Both the position numbers and the translations under genes were made by a program. Shown here piece after piece: positions 1 to 11,663 of a stretch of DNA of 64,000 nt (positions are counted from its first letter, which is position 1; each line of letters begins with the position of its first letter). The notes below the pieces were generated by a model, which had not been told where the DNA came from, searched no databases, and saw only the letters and a list, made by a program, of their open reading frames with translations. Location: contig JBAMDO010000047.1 of assembly GCA_037074765.1 (NCBI GenBank), positions 186,001-250,000 on the forward strand, in the 5' to 3' direction. The DNA is from Mansonella perstans. Its lineage: Eukaryota; Nematoda; Chromadorea; Rhabditida; Onchocercidae.

Positions 1-600
1 ACTTAATTAATAATGAAATTAAGCTATCTGTTCATCCTCAATTAAGATATCGCTTTTTCTTCATTTTTTTTTTTTTTTTTTTACGATTAAACGATAACTT
101 AGATAAAGCCATCAATGAATCGATATCTCTCGGTGCTGCTTATTGTTGCAATCGATATATATATGTGTGCCATGAAAAAAAGTTTCAAAAAATATTTTCT
201 TGCTTTTCACACTAGTACAAGCATCCCAGAATAGCTATTTAAAAAAAAAAAAAAAAAAAAAAAACAAAAGGTCAGTAAAAAAAGAAAAGGTCAGTGTAAT
301 GAAGTAATATCCGAAGTTCTGATTGATTACTTTAGTTCATTCAATATCACATGCCAGAATTCAGATCAGTTTGACATGTTTTCTCGTCAAATTTGTTTGA
401 TCAAACTTCAAAGGAAAGAAAATTTAGCAAAGCAGTCCATAGCTTTATCCCGCTTGTGATACGGTAGATATATGATCTCGATACTAACATGAATAGTACT
501 CATTTCATTAAGATCTTAAAGATTTCACATTTCTCTATAATTAATATGTATTCGAGTTCTTTCTTTTCATTCTACTAGCTTTCTTTTTTTCTATCCGTGA
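1..600. other. Gene-less left edge
   Basis: No gene is supported here. The stretch holds a poly-T run near 66-82 and a poly-A run at 241-264. A 39-codon plus-strand ORF starts at 115 (MNRYLSVLLIVAID...) with a hydrophobic start, but it has no convincing splice site and is probably chance. Confidence 0.6.
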
Positions 601-615
601 AAATGTAGCAATAAT

Positions 616-621
616 TTTATT
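616..621 (-). terminator. Candidate poly(A) signal of the TIL inhibitor gene
   Basis: AATAAA on the minus strand lies about 95 nt past the stop codon of the TIL-domain gene. Position and motif fit a cleavage/polyadenylation signal; usage is inferred. Confidence 0.4.
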
Positions 622-714
622 GTATATATTTATCAAAAAGTAAGAAAATAATTGATAATTATCAGTTTAATTGAATTTATATTCGGGATTAAAAAATTAT
701 TGATTGGCATCTTT

Positions 715-1572
715 CTAAGTACATTCATTTGATAGGACACATTTACCATCTTTATTCCGTCGAAAATCTCCATTCTTATTACATTGGCATTGAGGTGGAA
801 AGCATTTCTTGTAGCACAATATCTGTAATTTGTCATTTATTGAATAATTACTAAATAGATGAGTTAAGGAAATTCATCACCGTCATCTAATAATTAATCT
901 CGGGAATTTCCCTTCGAGAAGTTTATAGTTAGATCTTGCAATGCATATGATACTACAGTTATATTTCTATTAGATTATGCTTATTTTTCATAATGCAAAA
1001 GTATTTATTTGCACATTCTTGTTCTTATGCGAAATAATATTGATTTGAAGAATATTTTCATTTAGGTATACTTAAATATATCATTTTAGAATGTGCCAAG
1101 TTTGCGTACCTATTTCATTCTTTTCATAAATCCACCGTAGCATTTAACAAGAAAATTAATTTTAAACGTTCATCATCGTATGACATAAAATGAATTCTAT
1201 ACTCACTGGTTCGATGTCGTCACAACTTATCTCACAACCACTAGCGCAGCGAGGAACCCATTCTTCATTTCGTCTACATTTTGGCCTACCATTAATTGTG
1301 TTAAAAAAAAGTGCCAAGATCTGAAATATATAAATAAAATTGGAATTGCATTATTTCCTATTCTTGACCACTGCTATATAGGTGATAATAAAATATCATG
1401 CTAATGATATGAACATATACTACTAATATGTTATTTATATAATACAAGTGTTATTGATAATAAATGATTATAATAATTTTCAAACTTTTACTAATTAACA
1501 AGCTAACTTAACACAAAACTAACTTACGGCGAATGTCAATGTCACTAGAACCATTTTGCAATCAATTTCCAT
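715..1572 (-). CDS. Secreted TIL-domain serine protease inhibitor, three exons
   Basis: Hand-spliced from three minus-strand exons: 1572-1528, 1320-1207 and 822-715. All junctions are phase 0 with canonical donors (GTAAG, GTGAGT) and acceptors (TTTCAG, TTACAG). The product is 88 aa, or 82 if Met7 (ATG at 1554) is the start. A signal peptide (MVLVTLTFAILALFFNTING) precedes a cysteine-rich domain. Its ten cysteines are spaced 9-3-3-7-3-4-1-13-5, the trypsin-inhibitor-like pattern of Ascaris trypsin and chymotrypsin/elastase inhibitors. In that family the reactive bond lies between Cys5 and Cys6. Here the loop is CYKKC (residues 56-60), so P1 would be Lys58, which suggests a trypsin-like target. 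TTTTAG directly before the first ATG could be a trans-splice or intron acceptor. The target protease (host or own) cannot be told from sequence. Confidence 0.85.
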
Positions 1573-4500
1573 CTAAAACTTTCTATTATGAGAAGCATGA
1601 TGTGGTATGTCAATTTCATCAGTATTCAGTGCATAACATTAGTAATCTATGGAATGCATTTTAGAATACATTAAAATTGTTCATTTTACTCTTTTTTTCA
1701 AAATTTTATTTTTTAAACAAATTGAGTGGGAGAAAATATTTTCATATATTAATATAACCATTCGTTATTTTTTAATATATTAATACTAATTATTAGTCAC
1801 TTTTTTTCGGATTTCAGATCAAGCTAACTATTATGCATTTTTGATGTCTTTAAAATGTCTGTTAAATTTCATGAAAATATCCGGACTCTAAACAATGTTT
1901 GGTTAAAAATTTGCAAAAATTCATCGTGTTACTTTTACGATAAAACCTCAAAAGTTGTCATCACCACATCATAATGATGCAGTCAAATTGAATTCCAAAA
2001 CAAAAAACAAAGTTTCATCACAATTAATTACTTTGTTAGTACTAAATTGTTAAACTTTAAAACGAACTGATTAATGATTATTGATTGAAATAAGCGAAAG
2101 TTTGTGGAATTTTGCACTTCCATGAAGCTTGATTCAATGTACGATTAAACTTTCATCGTAACTGTTTGCTTGATAAGCATTTATCATAACATTGATAAAT
2201 AGTTACTTTTACTCCTAAATAATTTGGAATTCCTTTTTGCTGATAAATGTACATATTATAGCCTCAAGAAAAAAGAAAAATCGAATTTGAATATGACTGG
2301 AATCATGCAGTTATTGGCATTTCCGGACACTCAAATACGGCAACACATATTCTTGTGGTATTTTTTTGAGTTCATTGTATCTACGGTTAGTAGATGGATA
2401 TCTAGGGTTAGTAAGTGGATTCATCGTATCGATGGACAGTAGCACCGGCCAAATTATACCTCAAAATACATGAAAGGGGTAAATTAATTGTGATATTCTC
2501 GAAAGTTTTTTTTTTACACTGTAACTCTTTTTGTTTTGCTTTCTGCGATAACATTTCAAAAACAAAAAAAATGAAAACAAACGTCTAAAATGACTTTTTG
2601 AAATAATTCCATAAATTAAATAGAAAGGCGTTAAAGAATTTGATTAATTTGTATTAATAAAGTGATTAATTTCATTTGTGAATAAATAAACAAACATTTG
2701 CATTCAAATAAATTATCAGTTTAATTTGCTAATTGATTGGCTGATTAAGCTATTTAGTATTCATTGTAAAACTTTAAATAATTCACAAACTTAATTTGGT
2801 CACACTTTATTTACATCACCGCATTCAGTTTTTTCTCATTTGGCTCAAATTTGCTTTCATAACTCGTACGAACAAATAAGAAGTGTCAATGTTTACTTGA
2901 GAGTTTGCGATATCTGTTTACTAGTTTTCTTCAATTCGAAATTTGGCCATCAAGTTAAATTGGTTCAGGTTTATTTTATCTCATTTCATTACGAAATAAT
3001 AAGTGACTAGCATACAGGTAGAATAAGGTATTTTCACATTGATCGAAATTAATTACATTTTAAATGGACATTATTTGAAACATATGTCAAGTATACTTCT
3101 TTATAATTAAAACTTTTGTAACTGTCTCCCGAAAAGACAACTATTATCGTTTTCTCTCTTATTTTGCATCATCAAGTTGTAATCCCAACAACTTCTCTTA
3201 ATGACCCCTCCTATTTTATTTCTTGAAGTCAACTGATCTCAAGAAATAAAATAGAATTAAGGAAATTATGCTTTCTGGCAAATTAACATGCATTGAAATT
3301 CCCCGCTATTATCTGAAGATTTATTTCTTTAATTTAAAAGTGAACTTAGTATCATTAATTTCAAATCGGAACATATTAAAGTAAAAGGATGGATATTCGA
3401 TTATATAAATACGCAAAACATATAGATAAGTTTTGTTGAAATATAAAATAAGTTAAAATGGTTTGTTATTTTAGAAATTTAATCGACAAATGTATTCCTG
3501 CGACATTCTCTTAAAGGAATTAATTCTTAAAAATGTTCGAAACAGGTTTGTAGAAGTAGTTCGAAAATGAAGAACATTTATTGAAGTGGAAAATAAACAA
3601 TGAATGAGTCAGCTCATGTACTGCTAATTTTTGAATTTTTGAATGATTTTTTTTCAGAATTTAAAAGAGAAATGATTCATAAAAAGACTTCATTTTGATC
3701 AATCAATTCTTCGTTTTTTCCTTTTTTTTTTTAAAGTGAATTATTTGTATGGTTAAATATTGAGTTAATTTTTTTTTTTTTAATTAATAATAAAGAAGGG
3801 ATATGATTCGGTTGACTAAGTTTGACTATGTAAACTTTGGGTTGATTTTTTTAAAGCAATTAATTTATTCAATTGAAGGTTTAGATATAGATGGCATGTA
3901 ATGAATTGTAATGAAAGAATGCGAATAAGTTATAATATTTAACATTTTAATGACAGTTCTTATTTTATTTCACCTTTTACCTTAATTGAATGCTAACAAG
4001 ATACTCCAATTAAATGACCTGATCAGTTTGTCTAAATAGTTTGTTACCAATTTTGGCAATTATCAATGATGCAAAATGCGCATTGTATATCGCAAGGATG
4101 AAACATCATATTAGAATTTTAAAAAATTTTGCCATTTCATCATCTTTTTGTTGAGCTATTTTTATAAAATTATATAAAAAAATTAAATGAACTGACCGAA
4201 TCCAGGCAAAAACGTTTTCTTCTAAAAAAGCTTTCTGATATCTTAAAATAAACAAAAGAAAAAAGCATTTATTAAATTAAAATTTCAATAATTTTCAATT
4301 TTCATACTTCTGCAAAAATTTTATTCATTTCACCATCTTTTCGCTGAGCTTTGTTGTAATTTCAAATCTTTTGTACATTATTGATATTTGAGACAATAAT
4401 TAGGATAAAAAGGCAACAGTTTTTAAGGCGGTATAAATCAATCGACAAGTACAAATTACAAAGTGAGTTAATGTATTGCAACAGAAACGATCTTATTGTA

Positions 4501-4930
4501 TGTTTGTCATATGAAAGGAATATTTGTGTAATAGATATTTAGCAATTATTGTCAAGTTCTACTCGACAAAAAAATGCAGCGGAAGCACTTAAAGATGATG
4601 ATGAGCATGGCAAATATTTACAGGCATACGTTTTTCCATTTACTGTCATATCCGACAAATTAATTCTGATATTAATGTAATTTTTTCATTATAAAATTCG
4701 ATTCAAATATGGAATTAATAATTAAGCAAAATTAAGAATTAATTACACATCTATATTCCAGTTACAACAAATAATTATCAACGATTTCTTCCTTCAACAT
4801 TGCTCGATACAGATACGAATAATTACAATGTTTAATGATATTTGTAGGCAGGTACGCAACAGTCAGATAGAAATCCATCCTCATCGTATCTCTGCTTGTA
4901 AGTAATCAGTATCCGTAATTACAAATGCAT
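1573..4930. other. Gene-poor spacer with weak coding islands
   Basis: No recognisable gene. A 72-codon ORF at 2224-2442 has no family resemblance. An open stretch near 4560-4680 (NAAEALKDDDEHGKYLQ) reads like protein but lacks a clear acceptor. A 50-nt GC-richer segment at 4848-4897 is bounded by TTTGTAG and GTAAGT and is open in two frames, so it could be a tiny exon. A perfect hairpin at 3211-3254 is listed separately. Confidence 0.5.
3211..3254. repeat. Perfect 16-bp inverted repeat with 12-nt loop
   Basis: The left arm CTATTTTATTTCTTGA (3211-3226) is the exact reverse complement of the right arm (3239-3254), with the loop at 3227-3238. A transcript would fold into an uninterrupted AU-rich hairpin. 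It could be a small-RNA precursor, the core of a small palindromic element, or a mutational palindrome. No neighbouring gene explains it. Confidence 0.85.
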
Positions 4931-5348
4931 CATCATCTTTGTTTTTCTGTTCTTCTCTTTCTAATTAAGGCCAATTAGGTTATGTTAAAATGCAAAATTT
5001 TTACACAAAATGTATTAAAGTTGTTAGAGTACATGTAGAAATTTCAATATATGAGGTGCGGTAGAATTCCACATCAAAAAAACAAATATATTTCGGTGTA
5101 CTTTAAATTTCTTTTTTCTTACTTATTTCAAAATCATTTTTACACAAATTTCAGGTACTTTAAATTCAATTTTTACAACAATTAGATGACTTATTTGAAT
5201 GATATCTAAGAGAGATACAACCGATGAAGCATTCTGAGCTCTTTGGGCGCTTCATATATGTAACTATAGCTTCAAATATACTCCTTTGCGAACTGCATAA
5301 TCAAAAGTTTCAACTTTTCCAGTTTCATTAAAGTATTGCTTAAACAGT

Positions 5349-5633
5349 TTGATGGCCATTATATGCATAGAAGACGAAAATGGAGCAAAGTTTTTTATAG
5401 AAAGGAAATTGAAATTGCAGCCTGATAATGATAGGGAAAAGGAAGTGAAAGAGTTAGCCATAGAGTTATTCACTTCATTAAAAGCCATTCTTGTCAATGC
5501 AACTGTCGCACAGATTTATCATCACAACAACTACTTATTTCAAATCATTTCTCTTACCGGAGTGAAAAAAAGTTTATTTCATCACCTTCCTGGCTATTCC
5601 ATTTCAATCATTCAGCTCATCAAACTTGGATAA
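5349..5633 (+). CDS. Unrecognised 94-codon ORF inside duplication copy 1
   Basis: The ORF reads MMAIICIEDENGAKFFIERK and continues with a charged segment containing KLKLQPDNDREKEVKELA. It is identical in both duplicate copies. Charge pattern and composition are more protein-like than the surroundings, but I recognise no family, signal peptide or membrane segment. An AG at the TTAAACAG just upstream could be an acceptor, so this may be one exon of an unknown gene or a decayed fragment. An overlapping minus-strand ORF (5264-5497) is probably its shadow. Confidence 0.25.
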   Translation: MMAIICIEDENGAKFFIERKLKLQPDNDREKEVKELAIELFTSLKAILVNATVAQIYHHNNYLFQIISLTGVKKSLFHHLPGYSISIIQLIKLG

Positions 5634-6553
5634 GTTGAAGTAATATTTTGATATGTTTCCAGTTCTTGTGCACAAAGTAATTATTAATTTAATTTTGATT
5701 GAAACTGTCATTGATTGAATTTAAAACTTTTGAAATTGAAATTTCAACTATGTTACGGGAAGTTTAAAAATGAGGCTTGGCAAGCAGCAAAGTTATTATT
5801 ATTTCAAAGGATCTCTCGCTGTTTCATATTTTCTCAGACATTTTAAATTTGAAAGCTTTTTTTTATGATAAGTGTCACCGTAATGCTTGCGCACTCTTAA
5901 CTTTTATGACAAGCAAAAAGAAAGTCTTAATTTATCGGCATTTCTCTCAGATAGTAATTCGAAGAGTTTTCAATTATGATAAGGCATTCCTTAGGTCTGG
6001 TTTAGTGTTGTTGTTTCAATCAAAACTAAGCTTTATATGTCATTTTATGGATCGCTTTCCAGGTGAGATATAGGAGCGCTTCAAGAATTAAAACTAGACC
6101 CAGTCATTTTAAGTTGACCACGTGAACCTTGACGATTATTGTCACGTGATGCTATGCTTGGCAATGCAAATTTACTAATAACTGCTTCCAGATTTCATAC
6201 TCAAAATATTGCTTGAACGATTTGAAGAAATCCTTACTATTACTAATTTTACGGCAAATTTATTTACTTAAATTTTATGTTACATGTAATATTCCGGTGA
6301 GTCTTGCTAAAAAAGAGCGGAACTTAGACTTGACAATCGCAGCTGCGAGCTTCATTCCGGAAACTAGTAAAACGATCGGATACGGACAGGATGGTAAAAT
6401 TTGAAGATTTAGTTAGTTCATATTGTTTTAGTCCTCGTATTGTTCATGCATATTTTGATACTTTACAGTTCCGTCTGAAACAAGTTCTGCGCTTCCGAGG
6501 CCATGCTTCCGAGGATTTTTTTATTTTTTCGATTTTAAAACAATTCCTTTTCA

Positions 6554-6580
6554 CATATATATATATATATATATATATAT
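6554..6580. repeat. (TA)n microsatellite in duplication copy 1
   Basis: An uninterrupted AT dinucleotide run, about 4 bp longer than its counterpart at 21554-21576. The length difference marks divergence of the two copies. Confidence 0.95.
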
Positions 6581-7407
6581 CATTCGTAAAAGGAACATTT
6601 CGTTACACAACTCTGACATGCACAATTGGCCATTCCAATGGTTAAAATAATAACATAATTAGATGAGGACGATAATACTCACCCTTATAATATGAGATAG
6701 AACGAAAGTAATTTCCTTAGATACCATTGGCAATACGGTTTATTTTAATTAGCAATAACATTACTTCTGTGAATAATTCATGGATTGAAGGGAATAATTT
6801 CTGATATATTGTTTGCACAACTCTGTCATCTCAATTAATTATAGCCAATTGAGTAATTTCAGGGAAATACATGTACCTGTCAAAGAGTAATTAAGCATTT
6901 TGGAAAGAGACTGGAATTCGGAATCAATTAAATCAATTTGAAAACAACTTGTCAAAACTTTTATTTCTGCCTTTGATGAAAAAAGATTATAGTCAAGGTT
7001 TAACTTCTCTCCCAATGAAAAGTATTCTCTTGCAATCATTTTTTTAAGACAATTATTTGAACAAAAAAAAGACACAAATAGAGAGAGGGACAGAGAGGGA
7101 AACAGAAAGTTAAAGGGAAGATTTTTTTCAGTGAATGAAACATTTTCCAAACTCTCTTTGGGGCTGAACTAAAACTTGCCACTCCCTCTTCTTTTCCCCT
7201 TAAGTCATTTCTATCATAAGAGGTCACTTATACTGGTGCTACGATATTTAATCGCCGCTTACAGTTTACTTGCTTCCAACGAAAATAAATCAACTTGACT
7301 AATTTTAAGAGGAAACTTTGTTGGAAATTAACAAGCATTCAGATGGACATATTCCAATGCAATGCACGTTAGCATGTTACGACGACAATAACGGCTTTAT
7401 ACTTCCA

Positions 7408-7597
7408 GATTACAGGAAAGTGATCAGGTAAGATTACAGTAAAGTGATCAGGTAAGATTACAGTAAAGTGATCAGGTATGATTACAGTAAAGTGACCAGG
7501 TAAGATTACAGTAAAGTGATCAGGTAAGATTACAGTAAAGTGATCAGGTAAGATTACAGTAAAGTGATCAAGTAAGATTATAGTAAAGTGATCAAGT
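7408..7597. repeat. 24-bp minisatellite, 8 units (copy 1)
   Basis: Tandem units of the form GATTACAGTAAAGTGATCAG plus GTAA repeat with period 24, about eight units here and seven in the second copy (22404-22569). Because 24 is a multiple of 3, the minus strand stays open and encodes an octapeptide repeat DHFTVILP within a 123-codon ORF (7369-7740). I regard that ORF as a by-product of the repeat, not a gene. Confidence 0.95.
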
Positions 7598-8179
7598 CCG
7601 TTTTTTTGTATTTGAAGGCCATTTGCACTGTTGTTACGCCTTGACAAGGAAATACTAAGCGAGTAGTTCATTTCACACTTTGGTATATTGCGACGCATAA
7701 AGTGCAGGATACCGGAGAGCTTCCCTTTGCCCCATAACAAGTGATGAAAAAGTGATTTAACAGAAAAAACAGAGAGAAGTGGGACGCGCAGAAGTTAGGC
7801 ATGTAAGAGACGATGATGTGAGGTAAGTGTTTTTGGTGGAATATTTTCTTTTTTCGAGATGTGAACAAAGAAATTGGTATAACAGCGATAACCTTGGACA
7901 TTTTCGTCGTCTAACTTCTTTTTCATCCAGAAAATTCGTCTTTTCTTCTTCTTTAAGCATTTCTTCATACTTTAAAGAAGAATGTGAACATACATACACA
8001 ATCCCACTAAAGGCTCATTTGTAGTGAGCAGTGCTCTTCATTTGCCTTATAGTAATTTAAAAAAAAAATTCATTTTTAATCTTTAAAAGATTTTCAACAA
8101 AAAAATCACTTACAAGTTTCTCTTTAGATCTATCGACTGACATCAAAATTGAAAATTGATATTTCGACTGAATTTCAGG

Positions 8180-8287
8180 ATGAGTACTGAGAAGTGTTTA
8201 GGAATGAGAATGACCAATTGGGAATATTATTTTGTTACTGTATGCCTTTTGTCTGTACTTGTATTGTTTATTTGTTTATTGCTGTAA
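8180..8287 (+). CDS. Candidate exon or micro-ORF encoding a single transmembrane helix
   Basis: The ATG lies one base after a TTTCAG acceptor-like site (8173-8178), which would suit trans-splicing or a 3' splice site. The 35-codon ORF starts MSTEKCLGMRMTNWEYYF and continues as a hydrophobic helix ending LFICLLL. A donor-like GTAAGA overlaps the last codon at 8284, so this could be a first exon. One downstream acceptor (ATCAG near 8392) would add only a few residues before a stop. It sits 40 bp outside the duplicated block and is absent from the second copy. No homologue recognised. Confidence 0.3.
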   Translation: MSTEKCLGMRMTNWEYYFVTVCLLSVLVLFICLLL

Positions 8288-11200
8288 GAGACTTATCCAC
8301 CAGTTGCGATTTGTGTAAAGCAAATATAAATTTAATTAATAATCAACTGATATTGAACTGAATCAATTCATTTTTTCCTGCTAACAAATCAGGCATATTT
8401 CATAAAAATGACTCGCTTTCGTTGCATTCGTTGCACTGAACTAATCAAGAGATTAGGTCCGGATTAGACAATGAAAACGGGTAAAATTTCTTGATTTAAC
8501 AATAATCATAGCAATAATAATAATGCTGATGATAATAATTATACCAGTTTTCCCTTTTTTAGAATTCGGTTCTTCATTGCTCAGTTTTTTAATTGCACTT
8601 CAGAAATTACAACATTTGATAGCAATCTTGATTTCCTGATTCTGTCACATAGTTCCATGAATTTCTAGATAGCAAATCTGTTAAATAGCTGTCCAAATTT
8701 CTAAATCGAAATCTTCAAATATTTTTGCCGTTATACAGACGGAAATTTCTTGGAAAAAGTGAAGGCATGATTACCGTATTTTAATTGTAATTTCGTCTGT
8801 TTGACAAAAATATATTTTTTTGAAGTTGAATGTACTTGAAGTTGATCAACTTCTATTCTTGAATAGAAGTTCTTGAATATGTAAAAGAAGAGAAAAAAAA
8901 CGGAAAGTTTTTCTTGAATCGAATAGACACTTGAGATTTAAAAAAAAAAACCTGTTGAAATATTGTGGAATACTTTTAAAAAAATTCATAAAAATAATTC
9001 AAAAATCCGAGAAAGTACAAATAACAAAAATGAAATGGACTTGTTGAAAAATGTATTTTTGATCATAAAAAATTGTCAATAATTCATTTTATCAACATTA
9101 ACAAATGTACGATTATATTCGAGAAATCTCGAGTTCTTTTTATTCCCACTTTCTGAGAATTCTCGAATTAATCGAAGACCAGAGATTACTCGATGGCATC
9201 AATTGACAGAATGAGTAACAATTGCACTTACTGTTTATATAACTTTGATAGAATGACATGAAATTAAAGTTTTGCTTTATCTCACCAAGTATCCTGACGC
9301 ATTTCTTCTCCTGAAAAGGATGATAAACTGATCGATAGACATAAAAATGTTTTTCGAAAATCTTCAGATTTCAAATTTTTCTTCTAGCGGAACATATAGC
9401 ATTGCTTTTTCATTAAAAGCCTAATGCAGAATTGCCATTCATTTATCTGCCAATTATTGATAATTAATGAATATATTACTTGGTTAAACATATAAATTTT
9501 ACCATTCTATAATTAATTTTGATGATAAAGATATTCATTTTTATTGACCAAAATGGCTATTATATCTTGGGTCAAATGCGCCAAAACCTATTGATCAAAA
9601 CCCATACTATTTGGAAGTATTATAGGATAGGCTCAAATAGGAGTTAGCTAAGCTCAAATTTCTTTTTTTGAAGATATCATAATAATTATGAAATCTTTGT
9701 CAACAAAAAATAAATTCTCTTGTTTATACATAACATCAATCTTTCCATTAAGATTTGATGAGCCGGAAAAAAGTCGAAAAGATTTTCCAGAAAGCTTCAC
9801 TTTTTCCACGTATCATCACAACTGTGATTGCTGAATTGTTGGTGACATTGTAAACAAAAGTTATACGATAGTTTTGACGATAATATGTTTATATAAAATA
9901 CAAAAGTTCTGGATTTGACTTTTCTGGAAAATTGTAAATTTGGAAATCATTTTTTTGCAATATCTCAAGAGTTTCAGTTATGATCAGAATCATAACCTTC
10001 CAATTCGAATATTCTTTTCACAGACCAAAAATGTGGGATTTTTTTTTAATCAATTAATAATTTAAGTGTTTTTAATTGCCATTCTCAAATTAGACGAAAA
10101 ATGATTCCTTGCTGAATTTTACCATCTTTTTCTTTTTTTTACTAATATTACTTTCTCGTTTCCCGTCCGCCTGTCCGCTTCGATCTGTCAATTATCTCAC
10201 ACTTCTCACAGTGCAATAAAAGGAACGGGCAGGGTTGGTTTTCCAAGGTTAATGAATGAATTTTTCCAACTGAATGTAATACAATAAAATGTCATTGCTA
10301 CAAACACTTTTATCATAATTTTCAATGAATAGTTGCCAAGAAGTCTACCATGGTTAATTTTTGGAAGCCTTAAAATGTTTTCATCAGTGTCTCAGAATGA
10401 TTTATTAGCCAAGAATAAAATTTATTGATTTTATCACTTTTTAAGGTTTATCACTTCTTAAAGTGACATTTAAAATGACATATTAGTGTGAGATCATGTA
10501 AACATAGTTTTTATAATTGATATAGGTGCTAAACATTAGTAAGAAGAAGTGATTAATTTGAAGATGACAGAAGTGACATGGTTATGGAGCAAAAGGAAGA
10601 AGACGAAAGGCCAAATAATTTTAAAGTAAACGGTGAGAGAAAGAAAACAATTTTATAATTTGAAAATGACTAATTTTCTTTTAATTACACCTTCTCATAG
10701 TAACCTTTCTCAAATGCCGCCTTTTAAACATTAATTAATAGCAAATAAAATTTCATTGCTACCGAACGAATCTTCTTATCTTTTAATGCCTACATTTTAC
10801 TGGTAATCTTCAATATTGACTTTTGGAAAATTTTTAATTAAAAAAGTATATTTAAAAAGATCCAGCGATGTTTTTTATTTTAATAGAACTTAAAAAAATG
10901 ATATTACATTTGAATCCGCTTATTCATTATATTTTTTTGAAATGTTTCCAATAAAAAAAAAAAAAACGCCTATCTTTGTTACTAAACATTTAAGGCTATT
11001 TTTCACTTTCTTATTTCACTCGAAACGTTTAAGTTTCTCTTTTTCTTCCGTCAAATTTTTCTTTTTTTCGCAAATAATCTTTGATCGTTTCGAAATTTGA
11101 ATTTTTAAATTTTAATATTTTCATAAACATATTAGTGATTTATCAATGTTTAATTTCAACAAATTACTTTTTCAAAACATACCATTAATGATTGTTCAAG

Positions 11201-11543
11201 TGCTGAACTAACTAACTTATTCCTGAAATATGAAATTCCGATATAACTAATTAGTAATTAGCTAAACAATGTTATTCCGTTAGTAATTAGCAAAACTATA
11301 CTATTCCGTTTCTATTCATTAGATCCAACGTTTTACGAAGTTGAAAGATATAACAGCTTAATAAATTTAATGCATTAGTTAATTTTATTTAGAGCAAAAA
11401 TGTAATAATACATTAACTTTGCTTTTTGCTTTACCTGTTTTACAATTTAAATTCTTTCAAATGTCATAACTTGGAATAGACCATAATTGCATTTGACATA
11501 ACAATAATCAAAGAAGAAATCGTATAACGTAAATATTAGTAAG
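8288..11543. other. Gene-less stretch
   Basis: Mostly AT-rich sequence without a supported gene. A nested palindrome lies at 8838-8871. A short open segment near 10575-10628 (MVMEQKEEDERPNNFKVN) is followed by GTGAGA and could be an isolated first exon, but nothing downstream joins it convincingly. A 29-bp direct repeat occurs at 11251-11279 and 11280-11308. Confidence 0.5.
8838..8871. repeat. Nested palindromes
   Basis: A perfect 16-bp palindrome GAAGTTGATCAACTTC (8838-8853) overlaps a hairpin with 10-bp arms, AACTTCTATT at 8848-8857 and its complement at 8862-8871, around a 4-nt loop. The two structures share an arm and are mutually exclusive folds. Function unknown. Confidence 0.8.
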
Positions 11544-11663
11544 ATGTGGCAGCGTGAATTTTTATTGTCTTTAGAAGACAACAAGTGGGACATACTGGCG
11601 GCAAGAACAAAGAATTTGGAAAGTCGGCTAATTAAAGGTGTGAATTGTATAAAGAAATTTTGA
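11544..11663 (+). CDS. Candidate 39-aa micro-ORF or exon
   Basis: ATG to TGA encodes MWQREFLLSLEDNKWDILAA and then a charged tail ending KKF. It is GC-richer than its flanks and has an amphipathic, protein-like composition. A strong donor GTAAGA follows the stop at 11665, and an internal GTGTGA donor would give an open exon. No homologue recognised; it could be a chance ORF. Confidence 0.25.
   Translation: MWQREFLLSLEDNKWDILAARTKNLESRLIKGVNCIKKF

Larger units (their letters stand above)
4931..8140 (+). repeat. Segmental direct duplication, copy 1 (about 3.2 kb)
   Basis: This block reappears at 19932-23142 in the same orientation, about 15.0 kb downstream, with what looks like well over 98% identity. 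Differences are scattered SNPs, homopolymer indels, a longer (TA)n at 6554-6580, and one extra 24-bp minisatellite unit. The left boundary is at CATCATCTTTG. On the right, similarity runs to TCTATCGACTGA and then fades. No terminal inverted repeats or clear target-site duplication flank it, so it looks like a segmental duplication and not a standard transposon. Confidence 0.97.

Noticed and set aside
6839..7150. 103-codon minus-strand ORF in the duplication
   Set aside because: Composition is Ser/Leu/Phe from pyrimidine-rich DNA; no family features.
7369..7740. 123-codon minus-strand ORF with octapeptide repeats
   Set aside because: It exists because the 24-bp satellite keeps the frame open; the second copy has a different length and there is no signal or domain.
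4931..8140. Duplication as an LTR pair of a retrotransposon
   Set aside because: The 11.8-kb interval has no gag, protease, reverse transcriptase or integrase reading frames, and the blocks do not show TG...CA ends or target duplications.
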